The notes under the pieces: generated by a model
Database searches by the model: none
What the model saw: the letters and a program-made list of their open reading frames with translations, nothing else
What the model was told of the DNA's origin: nothing
Program-made: the position numbers and the translations under genes
DNA from: Camellia lanceoleosa
Lineage: Eukaryota; Streptophyta; Magnoliopsida; Ericales; Theaceae
Direction of reading: 5' to 3'
DNA: 64,000 nucleotides
NCBI GenBank assembly: GCA_025200525.1
Contig: JANUSC010000375.1
Coordinates: 1 to 64,000 of the forward strand
In this document: positions 43,632-56,700 of the stretch, in pieces
Numbering within the stretch: position 1 is the first letter of the stretch
Layout of the letters: each line of letters opens with the position of its first letter

Positions 43632-45988
43632 AAAACTGTAGACGCGCCCCGAGGACCTCATGCTACAATTCAGACTCAAATGTCACGGTTCTTAATCTGA
43701 TCTCGCAAAGTGTAATGCGAGACTGATAAATCACCAAAGAGTCCAAATCCGGCAAATCGTTTTGGAAAACTAATTTTTAAGAAAGAAGTGGCAAACATGG
43801 ACTGCTTTGCCAGATACAGAGTCGCCACCTAAATATTTTATTTTTGGGGAAATTTAGGAAACCTTGACTCGTTGCCTAAGGCCACGTGTCCGTCATTACC
43901 AAAGTTGCCTCGACTCGGGAACTTGGGTACGATTGGGGAAGGTCATCTATGAGCACCCCCGCTCGCCCGATCAAAGATCGGCCTGTACTAAACATGATAT
44001 CGAGTTTTTGAAATCACATGCGTTCTTATTCTATTTATTTAGCTAGAATTACTATGTGATGCTCATAACACACAAGTATAGACTAGATCGCCTAATTTGG
44101 AACAAAACATCGCATATCCATTTGTTTGGAAGGCAATTTGAAGCTTGCTACTCGCGAGTAGGCTAAAACACGGATTTCGATGAATTATTCCAATTCGAGC
44201 AATCCAACCTTCACCCACAGGCATTTAGGCAGTTATATCATATAAGCACTTAGCCTCATGGCAAGCATGCTGTCATGTTAACACTTACACGCATGCAAGA
44301 CGCTAAAGCATAAACACTCACAGTGTACTCCGAGCCAAAACAAGAAACTAGTTAAAAATCATGCATGATCCTAGTTCGTGTAAGATGGCTAATGCAACAC
44401 ATGCAAAATGCAACTAGAGTAGGCTCGGCTAATCTAATAATGGCATGTGAAATGCGACAACTCGATGCACGTATTCAAGTTGGAATTGAACTACTATGCA
44501 GTTAGTATGATGCGCCGAGCTCGGTGCGTGCAATACGAATGAATGTATGCAAACATGCTAACATAAGTATGCTAATTGAAACATGACCTAAAACTAACCA
44601 TTAAAAGCAGGTAAGTAAAAGGGAGAAAGACGTGGAGTTGGAAGATATTCACATACGTACGTACACTTATTACAAAATTCGCCCTCTCGACGGAGGGCCC
44701 GAATAAATAATACAAACCAAATGATTAACCAACTATCCTAGCTAATTAAATACTACAAAACCTTTAATTAATTAACAAATTAATTACAAAACAATCTAAG
44801 TATGAAATTAAAGAGGCCGCCGCAGCTCTGCCTCGAAATGATTGGATGATGCATGCTCGATTCGCCTCGCTCGGAAACCCGTTGCCATGCCACATGTTGC
44901 CTCTGTTTGCACTGTTTTATGCCTCTGAAAACTGCACAAGTCCCAAGGCTGCTTCTGAACCACTCCCTAAGCATTGTGTGATGCCACCGGCCAAGAGATA
45001 GGACCACTGGCCATGGAAAGATGGTCATCGACCAAAAGTGGGGCCATCGGCTGGATTTTTGTAGCCGGCTGGCGCTGAAGATGGCCGACCGACCATCTAT
45101 TCTATGAAACCTTCTTTGCAGCAGAGGACATACAGTACATGGCAAGGCATTTACAAGACAATGTGTGCACATCCACTCTCCCTATCATGCTATGAACTCA
45201 AGGGAGTATGGTTCTCGACCCTCGGGCCACTAATCGCGCATTTCAACGCATGATGGCCGAAGGTGCCAAGTGTGCAAATCAATGTGGAATGAATGCAACA
45301 AAACGTATGAATGCTTAGAACTCTATCATGCTTGATCAAGAGCGTCGGCGACCGAGGATTGAGGGACGTTTCGTCACTTCAAGTACGAACGTCCCTCATT
45401 CCTCATATTTGGTTTGACACCCCAAACCAAACAAAATGCAATGCATGTATGCCAAATACAACGCAAAACATGCAACTAATGTAATGCGACATAAGCATGC
45501 CAAATGCAATATGACTTGAACATACACACGAGGTTAAGGTAGCAAACATGCCAAATGTAATGCAACCTAAGCTAACATGTGACAAGATGCAAACTAACAA
45601 ACATGCAAGATGCAACCTAGATATACAAACATGTATGGCATGCAAAGGTAGACAAGCATGCAACATTGAACAACATGATGAATGGACTTAAACTAAAGAT
45701 GGACAGACCTCAGTCATGTCCAAAATCAGTGGCCAATAGTGCCAAGGAATGATGGAATGAGATGCACAATAAGCATGCAAATGTAATGGCCTACCACCTA
45801 GGCATAAGGATACAACTCTCAAGCATTGAAAGGATGGCAAATGCAAGCATACAAGCATGAAACATGGATTGAAATAACATCACAAGTGATACCAAATCAC
45901 TGAAATGGCCCAAGTAAAGCATGCTAATGACTCACACACCCAAAGCGAACAAGCTAGAATACATGGTGGCTATACAAAGCATGACAAG

Positions 45989-48415
45989 TGTCACGACCCA
46001 AACCTGCCAATATGGGTTTAGCACCGTAACCGGCCAGTAATCTGTAATTACCGAAGGCCTTCTTAACAGTAATAATAGTAATACAGAGTACAGGGGCTGG
46101 CGGAAGCCAAAACAGTAATAAAAGATATCCAATGAGCTGTGACAGTCTGTATGCAAAAAGACTTTTCACAACATAATCACATTGGAAACAAAAACAGTAT
46201 GTACATACATCATATACAGGCGTTCAGGTTAGGGACCAAATCCCTACATAACAGTACAGTAACAGTCTATACAGTCGATACAAAACAACTACAGAGAGGG
46301 GGAATCTAAAACACCCCAAAGCAGCCTTGGCTTGGCAGCACTTGGAACCTCGCAGTGAGGCACAACGGTTGGCTTGACAAAACAAGAGCTAACCCGACGC
46401 TCCTAGCTCCGGTCCGGTGCCTGGACACCTACATATATATATAAACAGTGAGCTAAAGCCCAGTGAATAACATATGCGTAAAGAGGTTAAGAATGAATGT
46501 CCTTTCAGTATTTAAAACAGTCATTTGAACAGTATATCAGTTATTCGATCATAGCAGTCATAAGTGGTACATCCAATAGCAAAAGCAAGACAAGAGGGTC
46601 TTAACAGACCGATGATTGATGGCCATCATATCGATGTGATAGTGGTTCCAAACATGGGAAGCGAGAGATCATCGTGATGATAGCGGTAATAGTACGATAT
46701 AAAGAAAATGTTATGGATGCCACGAATACATTTCACAAATAGGACAAGCATTCGTTCAGTAAGAAATATCATTTCAGAAAGCAGTACAGTTAATCATTCA
46801 GAAAATATTCATCATTGAATATATCTTTACAAAATTGTTACTCACAGAGTTCTGGGCTACAGATAGGCTAGTGAGCGTCCTCGGATGCCAACCCTACACA
46901 GTTACAGGATGAACACACATTAAGTTGCACGTTTGGGAAACAATAACTTAGTCCCTAACTTTACTCGGTGTGGTTCTATAGCATTATCCTCATTAAGATG
47001 CCTTAAACTAGGCCTAGGAATGCCTAGGATGGAATGAGGATGCCAAAATGCACTTTAAAACACTTTTCAAATTTTTGTTGAAATAGGGGTCCCGCTCGAG
47101 CGTGGATTTCTCCGCTCGAGTGGACATGCAGACAAAAGAGCCTTACTCGAGCGTGACTTTTCTCGCTCGAGCGGACTGCAAAAGTACTGGATGCAAGAAA
47201 TTCACGCTCGATGGGCGCTCGACCCCCGCTCGAGCGTGAGACACAAGTCCTCGCTTGAGCGTGCATTCCCTCGCACGAGCAAACTGTAAACACATGCAAA
47301 GTACTGGATACACACATTTCACGCTCGAGCGTTACTTTCCCCGCTCGAGCGGACTGCATGTATTCAGAGTGTACGCTCAAGCGTGAAGTCTTACGCTTGA
47401 TCGTGAGTCCAAAATCTGGAATTTCTAAATTGAACCTCCAAGCTCAAAATCAACTTTTAAAGCATCAAATTTGATCCTTTTGGGCTAATTTTATGGAAAA
47501 CACTTGTAAACTCATAGTATGATATGTTTCAAAGATCAATTTGAGAAACCAAAGCCCAAAGGTAGTTCAATTGAACACAAATTTCAAGGAGCCTTTATGA
47601 ACAAGACTCAAACGTAACATGCATGAGCTTAAATGATTTAAAGCTTCAAACACAAGATCAAATGGGCCAATCCTTTCAAAAACATGAGGAATTCATGAAT
47701 TAGAACCATAATATGAACATGCATGTGGGAGTTTTCATGAAAACAACTTCAAAACTCTACAACAAGTACATGCATGCATGAATTCCTACTCAATTCAACA
47801 TATGAAGCTAATTCTTGACTCTACTCGTCAATATATTATGAACCATGCAAGAACTAACTTAAATACAAGTTCAAGAAGATGGTTGCTCTACCTTATGCCT
47901 TGAATTCAAGCTGTGGAAGCTCAATTATGCAAATTTCCTTCAATTCTCTTAATTTCCAAGCCAAAACAAGATGAATTAAAGCTTTCCTCCCATCTCTCTC
48001 TCTCTCTCTAGTCGGTTTAGGCTCAAGAAATGGCTGAACAAAGTGCTAGAAATAAGGCTCAAATGTGTTTTATGAAGTGGGCCACTAAGTGGCAAAATGG
48101 TGATTAAGGCCAACTATTGTAACTTAGCTTATTTAATCCAATTTAGTCATTTCAAATCAAATTTCAATTAAATTTATCATAAAATCACATAAATTCCAAT
48201 TAGCATAAAACATTAGTCAATTTCGGATTCGGCCGCCGATAAAGCCTTCAATTTGCAGTTTAAAGCATAAAACATGAACAGATCAATTAACAGTCAAACA
48301 GATAGAAATGCGTTAAAACTAATACACTTCAACCAATCAGTCCGAATTTCAGTCAATCAGTCAGTTAACATGCTTAATCATAGATTAGCACTAATTAGTG
48401 GTGAGGGTTGTCACA
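45989..48415 (-). mobile_element. Solo LTR, Tekay type, minus orientation
   Basis: 2,427 bp, TGTCACGACCC...GGTTGTCACA on the plus strand, that is TGTGACAACCC...GGGTCGTGACA in LTR sense. It is flanked by ACAAG (45,984-45,988) and GCAAG (48,416-48,420); the uninterrupted element A LTR has GCAAG here (near 15,101), so the left copy has one change. Its 3' part matches the palindromic LTR at 62.1-63.3 kb. It has a dense cluster of GCTCGAGCG-type palindromes at 47,091-47,405. No internal region remains. Confidence 0.9.
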
Positions 48416-49270
48416 GCAAGCATGACCAAGACAAACCCAAACAGAGCTTAAGCATAGTGAAACAAGGCTAAAACTTCTCAAAGTTAAGTTAAAACATGCA
48501 AGCATGATGGTCGAAATGCATGATACATGTTTAGGCAAATGAGAGGATTGCAAGGTAAGTGTGTGATGCATGCAATAGGCCGACAAACCAACTTAAAACA
48601 AAGGTATATCATGCCAAGATAACACCAAAAACTTACTGAAATAGGGCCAAAACATGCTAAGCAAACATGCTACTATGGTGAGCCAACAATGCAAGCAAAT
48701 GAGACACAAAGGGAGAGGGGTGTCCTTCCCCTATACAAGACCTCAAAACCACTTCTCCACCACTAAAAATCCTCTGGATTTCAGTGGTGAGAAGGTCAAA
48801 ACAAAAGGGGTCCAAAGCCCAAAGAGGAAGGCACAAAAAGAGGCCAAACAAGGCCTAAGAGGGGGTAGACAACCCCCAACCCAAAAGTAACCTTCAACAA
48901 ACATATTTATCATAAAAAAACAGAACTTTTTTTGTTGGACACTAAGCTTAAAACAGCATGCAAGTATTGCTACAAGCTTAAGCAAAAATGGGAAATAAAA
49001 GAGCAGTTTCTCACCCTTGAAGAACACTTCAAGAACACCAACTCCAGCACCTCCTTCTGATCAAAACCAACTCAAAAACTCTAAAATCAACTCCTTAGCA
49101 CCTCAGTAACTAAGGGATAGTGTACCACTAGGTGCTTTAGTGCAAAAATATGAACAAAAACACCCTTTAGAACACTATTACACACACAACTATAGAGAGA
49201 GAGAGAGAGAGTGATATATATCTTCTATATCAGTTGGCTGAACCCCTGGAAAGAGAGAGGAGGCCCTCAT

Positions 49271-49277
49271 CTTATAG
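49271..49277 (-). promoter_or_regulatory. Candidate TATA box of the element A 5' LTR
   Basis: Minus-strand TATAAG within CCTATAAGATGAGGG, at the same place as in the 3' LTR. It would drive the genomic RNA toward gag. Confidence 0.55.
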
Positions 49278-50015
49278 GAAGTCCAATTCAAAGCTTCCAA
49301 GAGAAGCTAAGTGTTGGCTTAAATCCCTCTATACACGTGTATGGAGGGCAGAGTTTGTGCTCACCAGCTGGCACAGCTGGCATGCACAATGCCTGAAAAA
49401 GGCAAAGAAAAGGCCTTGGCCAGAAAAAGTGGCCGACCGACCAGAGAAATGGCCGGCAGGCCAACTAAAGTGTCGATCGGCCAACACTCTTAGCCGATAG
49501 CAAGAAAACAAGGCCGATGGCCTCATGCCATGGCTGGTGGGTTAAGGGGATGGCCACCAAGCCGCTTCCTACCCTCAGGTGCAAAAACCACAAGTCCTTG
49601 GTCCACGATCAAGCACAAAACAGTCAAGTTGAGAGATCCTAAGGCAAGGAGCGCAGCCGAGACTTTCGGGAACTCAAAACGAACACAAGCATTGAGGATT
49701 ATCGAGTGTTCAAACGATGACGTCCAAGTCTTAAGGACAGTAAAAAATGGGGTGTCTACAAAAACGCAAATAGAATATTTAAACAAACTGAAAACACAAA
49801 GTCTCATAAATTACTAGGGGTGTTCGCGGTTTGGCGGTTCAGTTGCGGCCAAAGGAATCTCAAATCCGCCATTCGTCCGCCAGATTGGCGGATTGGAGAA
49901 AATCAATCCGCAACCGTCCGCTTGTCATCACACATCCGTCCAAAATGCGGCGGATCGGTTCGGTTCGGTCGGTTTTGGCGGATCGGTATATCCGCTGCTC
50001 ACCCCTAGTTTTGAC

Positions 50016-51559
50016 TCATGCGACTCATTGCGAGTTTCGTTTTGTTAATTTAAATTGTTAATTTTGTAAGATTTTCTTGTATATATTGTCTATAGAAAAA
50101 AATGAAGTTAATTTGATAATAAAAACTTTTTCATTTTATCACTTTTCTCTCCGAAAAAAATAGACGACAAGTATATTTTAAAAAATAAACTATTTATTTC
50201 TCTTTTTTTTTTTGAGATAAACACAAAAAAAATAAAAAAAAAAATGAGTGGGTTATGATTATTGAATCGATCTAATTTCCTGAGCAGCACCCTACAATCC
50301 AGGGAGAGAAGCTAACCCATTATTAATTATCATATTTGTCTTTCATATTATCTTTCCAAATATCAAGACTCTAAAAATCAAGCAAATTTAAATTAGTAAG
50401 AGATTTTCTATTATACATATCTCAATTTTATTTATTTATTTATTTATTATTTTGTTGTTGTTGATATATCAGCATATAGAGAGATTATGACATTTTTTTA
50501 GTTTGATAAAACTTTGTTGCATAATCTTGCCACTTCCCGTTATAATGAAAGTACAATAATAGATCATAACTAAACGAGTGTTGTTAACAACACCCAATTT
50601 TTTTCTTTAAACTCTTATCCTTTTATATATATATATATATATATTTTCGTATTATAATGTTATCCCATTATAAAATTTCAATTTAGTTCTTATTACTAAT
50701 TTCTCAAACCTTAATCCTAACTTAATCCTAACCTTGTCTACTCCCACAAATTAGCTTTGATTACAACACTCCTAAGATCTGGCAATCCACTTAAGACATA
50801 ATCTAATAACTCTTGGTAACTAAAATAAAAATTATAATAAATTATATCTAACATTACAATGATTCATAACTCAAAAGAATTTAGACCCTACAACCACATT
50901 GAGTCATAATTACACACTACTTAATTTGTAATGAAATGATTACAAAAGATCAAACCAAAAAGAGGCACTCGAGTGCCTCTCTCTCTAGTGAGCTTCCAAA
51001 ACATTTTCAAAGTGTAGATTTGAGGTTTTTTTTTTTTTTTTTTTTACCTAGGAAGAAGGGTTTGAGAGTTTCTCTCCCGATTTTGGCAAAAAATTTTAGA
51101 TTTTCGACACTCACAATAGTTCACTCTTCTTTAAACCCTCATTTTATGCTATTGTGGATTTTCTTCTTCCTCAACTATGACTTTTGGCAGTGACTGAAGT
51201 ATGGCAGTGGCAGCGATGAAGTTGGCCAGTGGTGCCGGGGACAACATCCGCGACAATGGCAGATTTGATCTAGATCTTACTTTTCCAAATTGAAAAATCT
51301 AAAATCTCTGAGATATTGGTTCGTGATTATATTTCAATTTTAAATAGTGAATACCAATCCCAATCAAACAATCAATAACAAAGCGACACAACGATTTAAC
51401 ATGAAAAAAAAAATCACAATTGGAACGCCTCCAATTTTGATAAAAAAAAATCACGGGCCAAAGTCACAAAACAATCCACTAGGAAGACAAAAATGAATTA
51501 CACGTGTATCCTTAATTACCTAGTGAATCCACGCTCGAATTGGACCAACCCCAATGTGC
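50016..51559. other. AT-rich intergenic DNA right of the hAT element
   Basis: No gene seen. It contains poly(A)/(T) runs (for example 51,028-51,045), a (TA)n run at about 50,626-50,645 and a TTTA iteration at 50,428-50,450. A short GC-richer patch at 51,195-51,260 (GGCAGTGGCAGCGATGAAG) has no ORF context. Confidence 0.5.
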
Positions 51560-51965
51560 CTCTTTCACCACCATTTTCACCCTAGAATTGTCTTGCCCAA
51601 TGTCGAATCTACCACACTAATGTCAAATCTACGACGATGAGCCACTCCGAAATCCACCAAAGCTTCAGACCCAAGTGTCTCAGAATCCAACAAAGAACAC
51701 ATCTCTCTTTTGTGAATAAAATAATAAAGACAAACCCCTTGATGATACCAATATAAAACTCGTAGATCTGCTGATCACTCTCAAATCATCAAGGAAACAC
51801 TTATAAAAATACCCTCCAATATAGAAAACATCGGTAGCTCTGCTCTCTTAAAATTGGAACGGCTTAAACCCTAAAAACAACAAATGGTGCACTTTATAAA
51901 TAACAAATTCACGAAGATTGCTTGAGTGCACACTTCACTGCTTGAGCGGTGTGAGTAAATGCAGT
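51560..51965 (-). repeat. Dispersed repeat, copy 2 (relative at 240-660)
   Basis: A better-preserved copy of the family. Shared blocks include TCTTGCCCAATGT, TTTTGTGAATAAAA, CAACCCCTTGAT-like, ACCCTCCAATATAGAA and GCACTTTATAAATAA. On the minus strand TTATTTATAAAGTGCACCAT is TATA-like and a TTGGTATCATCA string resembles a Met-tRNA PBS. It is probably an LTR and leader remnant. Confidence 0.45.
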
Positions 51966-52779
51966 GTAAAACATATAAGTTCAATTTGTAGGCAGAGAAA
52001 CTGGATGCTTTTCTTCACCACTCGAGCGCACAAATGACCGCTCGAGTAGTCAAACAACTTTGGATGCTCATGATACGAAGTGGAAAATGGATGAATGCAT
52101 CTGCTGGAAAAGGTCTGTATTTATAGGCATTGTGGTACCTGTTTGGAAAAACCCTCTGAACAAGTGTGAATTTGAATCGCCGGAAAATATGAAGGAATGT
52201 GACCGAAGAGGCACTGGTTCGAATAGAAAATTTGAATTTCAAATTTTCGCGCAAAAATTTGAATCAATTCGTTTGGAAATTTAAATTTTCCCGTAAGAAT
52301 TTGAAAAAATTCAAACAAATTTTTTCCAAAAAATTAAAAGTAAGACTCGACCCACAGCTGGCCGGAAGGCGGCCCACGTATGTGTGGTGGATTTGGGTTA
52401 AACCCACTTTGTTCATAACTTCCCCCCTTACAAAACTTGGGGTGCTCCTTGGGCCCCATCCCAAGTATGCCAACCTAGAGCTTATATACTCATGCAAGCT
52501 CTCTAATTGTTTCTATGTGGGACAACCAAAACAAGGTAACCCACATTTATTTCTTTAATTTCCCATTTCACGAAACAAAAAAGGACATTAACTTCCCATT
52601 CACCCAAAAATAGTTTTGATGAACCGTCTCAATTGTGTGACTTGCCATGCAACAAGGAACACATCATTACTTGGACTCACCTCAAAAGACGTGTGGGCCC
52701 CACTTAAATTTGGACTCAAAGTTGGCCCAAATTAAGCCTATAAAACCAAAATTTCTATCAATTATGTGATGTATCACCA
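51966..52779. other. Likely continuation of the same remnant; no gene
   Basis: It has CACTCGAGCG and CCGCTCGAGTAG motifs at 52,018-52,050, AAATTTGAA-rich DNA at 52,220-52,340 and a GC-richer stretch at 52,345-52,560 (GGCCCACGTATGTG, CTTGGGGTGCTCCTTGGG). Short frames here have no family motif. Confidence 0.4.
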
Positions 52780-53737
52780 CAATATTAGTAAAAATAATTA
52801 ATGGTGAGACCTATTAGAGATCCATTCGATAATCTCCAATGCTATAATGTTAAAATGAATAGTCAAAGTTAAATTTTGATATTACTATAATATGAAAATG
52901 TTAAATTTTAGTAATGTTAATTTGTTGATGTAATAGGTATTTCTTTTATTTTTTTCACAAAAAATTCAAATTAAAATGCAATTTGTAAGTTCCATTGTGA
53001 ATGAGAAAAATATGTCACCAAAGAAAATACGAAAAAAGGAAAAATGAAAATAAAGAAAATAAAATAAAATAAAGAAAGAAAAGTCAACGAAATAATCATC
53101 TGGCTATAAATACGATAATTGAAACGATTGTAAACACTCTACTAATGGTCAATTTCACATTTTGTGTGGGATCAAGCCATTGATTCAATCAATAAAGAAG
53201 TCGATTTTGTGCTCTGTGAACAAGTTCCAAACATTGGGAATTATTCGAAAAGAGTTAGGAATATCAATAAGGAGAAGTAAGAACCACTTAAATGAAGAAA
53301 TCAATTGTATTTTGTCCTTTATTCTCCACTTTGATTGAGACTCTAATGCAATAATTGAGATGAGTTTAAACACTCTACTAATGGTCAATTTCACATTTTG
53401 TGTGGGATCAATCCATTGATTTAGTCAATGGAGAAGTCTATTTTGTGCTATGTGAACAAGTGCCAAACATTGGGAATTATTCGGAAAGAGTTAGGAATAT
53501 CAATAAGGAGAAGTGAGAATCACTTAAATGAAAAAATCAATTGTATTTTGTCCTTTATTCTCCTCTTTGATTGAGGCTCTAATGCAATAATTGAGACGAG
53601 TGTAAACACTCTACTAATGGTCAATTTCACATTTTGTGTGGGATCAATCCATTGATTCAATCAATGGAGAAGTCTATTTTGTGCTATATGAACAAGTGCT
53701 AAACATTGGGAATTATTCGGAAAGAGTTATGAATATG
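52780..53737 (+). repeat. Dispersed repeat, copy 2, with a 236-bp tandem part
   Basis: It matches 11,060-12,180 block by block. From 53,147 the unit GGTCAATTTCACATTTTGTG...ATTGAGACGAGTGTAAACAC is tandemly repeated with starts at 53,147, 53,383 and 53,619, a 236-bp period. The third copy is cut by solo LTR C at 53,737 and resumes at 61,135. No coding frame. Confidence 0.7.
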
Positions 53738-56700
53738 TGTAGACTCAACTTTCTCCGCCCCCCCCCTTCGGAGAGGCGCGAATTGGTCTCCTATAGTTCG
53801 GACTCATGTCAGGGTTCTGAATCTAATCTTACAAAGTGCAATGTGAGACTGATAAACACCAAAGAGTCCAATCCGGCAAATCATTTTGAAAAATTAGATT
53901 TTGAATCAAATAATGCCAAAACTGGACTACTTTGCCAAATTACAGAGTTGCCACCTAAATAATTTGTTTTGAGAAATTTAGGAAATCCTGACTCGTGCCA
54001 AAGGCCATGTGTCCGTCATCACCAAAGTTGCCTTGGCTCTGGAACTTGGGTACGAGAGGTGAATGTCCTGAAATGAGCACCCCCGCTCGCCCAATCAAAG
54101 ATCGGCCTCTACTAACATGATATGTTGTTTTATAAACACATGTGTTCTTATTCTGATTATTAACTAACTTTACTATGTGATGCGCACAGCATACAAGTAT
54201 AGACTAAATCGCGAGAATTGGAACAAAAAAATTCATGTTTGTTTTCGAAAATGGTTTGGAAGTGCCACTCGCAAGTGGGCTAAAGCACAGATTTGCCACC
54301 CTTAAGTGGGCTTAAAATATGATTTGCCACTTCGCAAAGTGGGCTTAAAACTCACATTTGTCAAATTGTCCCAATTCAAGTAATCAAGCCTCCATCCACA
54401 GGCATTCATGCAGTTAATCACTTAAGCAAATAGCCTCATGGCAAGCATGCACAACATGGCAACACTCACACTCATGCAAGTATGCTAAAGCGTAAAGACT
54501 TACAGTGTACTCCAAGCCAAAACAAAAGCTAGTTAGAAATATGCATGATCCTAACTATACAAGATGCCTAATGTAACACACGCAATAATGCAACTAAATA
54601 GGCTCGGCTATCTAAGATGGCATATGAATGCAATAATTTGATACACGTATTCAAAGAGGTATTGAAATACGATGTAGTTTGAATGATGAGCTGAGCCTGG
54701 TGCATTCAAGACAAATGAATGATGCATGCATGCAAAGCATAAGGTATGCTAATCGAAACGTGCCCTAATCTAACCATTGAAAGCGGTAAGTAAAAGGGAG
54801 AAAGAAGTGGGGTTGGAAGACATGCACACACACGCGCGAAGGAGGGTCCGAATAAATGAACTAAGCTAATCTAAGCTAAGCTACTTATTACAAACCAACT
54901 AATTAACTATTCTAGCTAATTAATTATTACAAAATCGAATTGAATAATTAGCTACACTAAGCTAATTAATATATTACAACACTTGAATTAAACTAATTAA
55001 TTACAATGCATGTAAATAATCAGCTACAACTAGCTAACAAGAGCAATGAATTGGCCTTGCGGGTGAGGGAAACATGCATGCTTGGTTGCGTCCTCTCGAA
55101 AATCCGTCATTTTGCCATCGGTTGCCTCTGTTTACACTTGCCTTGACCTCTGAACATTGAACCAACATTCCAGACTGCTTCTGCCTCAAAACAGGGACAT
55201 TTTGGCACAACAAAAGTGGTGGCCATTGCCACCTCAATCGCTTGCCGGCTAGTATAAGTGGCCGGTCAGCTAGCTCAAGTGGCCGATCGGCCACCTGCTT
55301 TTCCAGGCTTTTGGTTTTGCTGCAACAGAGAACAACAGAGGCACAACAATGTATTCTTCAAGGAATGTGTGTACTACCACCCTCCTTATCATATCTCAAG
55401 CTCAAAGGAGTGCGGCACTTGGCTCTCAAGCCACCAATCAAGCATTTTCGTGCATGATGGCCAAAGAACCAAGCTTGTACAAGAATTAGTGAATGCGTAC
55501 ATAAGACACAACGTGTCACCACCCTATCATGCATGATCAAGGGTAACAACGACCAAGAAACGTGACATGTTTCATCACTTTGAGTATGAAACGTGCCATA
55601 TTTCTTGTGTTTGGATTAACGTCCGATCTAAACACATGCAATGCAACACACATATGTTATCTTGGCATGTTTTACTTGATTCAATTCTTATTTACTCATT
55701 TTAACTTTACCAAACCATTCTTTAATTGGTTAAGTCCAATATACAAGTCCTCTAAGGAGATGAGGTCAACCAAAAGAATAGTTTAAGGCATAGGAGAGAC
55801 CATGCCTTTGACTAGGAGGAATCCTCAAAAGAGGGTTAAAGCCATTTAAGCACAAGCCTCAATCCCAAGCTTAAACACAATCTCAAGGCCAAACAACTCT
55901 CAAATCAAATGGAAAAATGAAGAAATAAGGGAGATGACAGAAATTCAATGCTAAAATGGCATGTTCAAGACCTTAAAGCATGCAAGCAAACCATACAAGA
56001 CATGCTCAAAAGCCAAATACATTAAGCTAGTAAAGAGCATCACCCTAGAAGCATGCAATATCAAGCATAAACAACCAAACCAGCTCTCGACAGAGCTTAA
56101 TCATGCCAAATCAGAGGCTACAACATGCTTGTGATAACCCTGGTCCGTGGTATGCTAATTAATCTTAATTATGATTATGATTATGTGTTTGATATGGTTT
56201 TGAGTGCCATTTATATGAATATATGTGGTTTTGAATTTCTATCTATTCACCGTAGAAAAATCTGTTAGAATCTGTGCTTTGAACTGAAAATTGAAGGCCT
56301 TATCGGCCACCGGAGCTAAAATTGACTACGCCATTGTGATTGGCGTAATTTTTAGAGCCTATGGTGAAATTTAATTGAAAATTGATTCGGATCAAAATAA
56401 TTAGATTCAGAATAATTAAATTAGGCTCAATTACTTAGCCTTAATTAATTTGATTAGGCCAAGGTATATAAGTGGCCCATTTGCATTGTTTTGAGCTCAT
56501 TTCTCTCTTTTGGCTGAAAATCACACTCTAGAGAGAGAGAGGAGCCGGTTCTAGAGAGAGGGAGAGGAAGAATTATGTAATTTGGCTCAAAGGTTGTGAA
56601 TTTGGCAAGCTACACTCAAGATTTAACTACATTTGTGAAGATTAAAGCTCATAGGTGAGTGATCAACCCTTAATTCATGAATTTGAGTTTGTAATCATGT

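Larger units (their letters stand above)
12810..49760 (-). mobile_element. Element A: complete Tat-lineage Ty3/gypsy retrotransposon
   Basis: It is bounded by LTRs (12,810-25,460 and 43,637-49,760) in direct orientation and flanked by AAAAC on both sides (12,805-12,809 and 49,761-49,765). On the minus strand the order is LTR, PBS, gag, protease, RT, RNase H, second RNase H, integrase, 3' region with tandem array, PPT, LTR. The second RNase H, the absence of a chromodomain, the long LTRs (about 3.6-3.7 kb without insertions) and an antisense additional ORF place it in the Tat clade (Ogre/Retand relatives). No ORF1 lies upstream of gag, unlike Ogre itself. Three insertions were removed to obtain a net length of about 20.8 kb. 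All its genes are damaged. Confidence 0.93.
43637..49760 (-). repeat. Element A 5' LTR, interrupted by a solo LTR
   Basis: Plus-strand ends are TGTAGACGCGCCCCGAG at 43,637 and GGGGTGTCTACA at 49,760. Net of the insertion (45,989-48,415 and its duplication) the length is about 3.69 kb. It aligns with the other LTR throughout. Transcription would run leftward from a TATA-like box (CCTATAAGATGAGGG, minus strand) at 49,271-49,277. A (GA)n run lies at 49,191-49,212. Confidence 0.93.
12190..50007. mobile_element. hAT-like non-autonomous element, split by element A
   Basis: The left end TAGGGGTG (12,190) and right end CACCCCTA (50,000-50,007) are inverted, and each is flanked by the same 8 bp, GTTTTGAC (12,182-12,189 and 50,008-50,015). 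An 8-bp duplication and short TAGGGGTG ends fit the hAT superfamily. Removing element A leaves about 0.86 kb (12,190-12,809 plus 49,766-50,007). Internal parts are rich in CGGAT/TCCGCC iterations. A second TAGGGGTG at about 49,815 could define a shorter 0.2-kb element sharing the right end, but its left flank does not match GTTTTGAC. Confidence 0.7.

Noticed and set aside
49815..50007. A separate 0.2-kb MITE with TAGGGGTG ends
   Set aside because: The left flank does not repeat GTTTTGAC, whereas the end at 12,190 does exactly, so the right end is paired with 12,190. The alternative is mentioned in the hAT entry.
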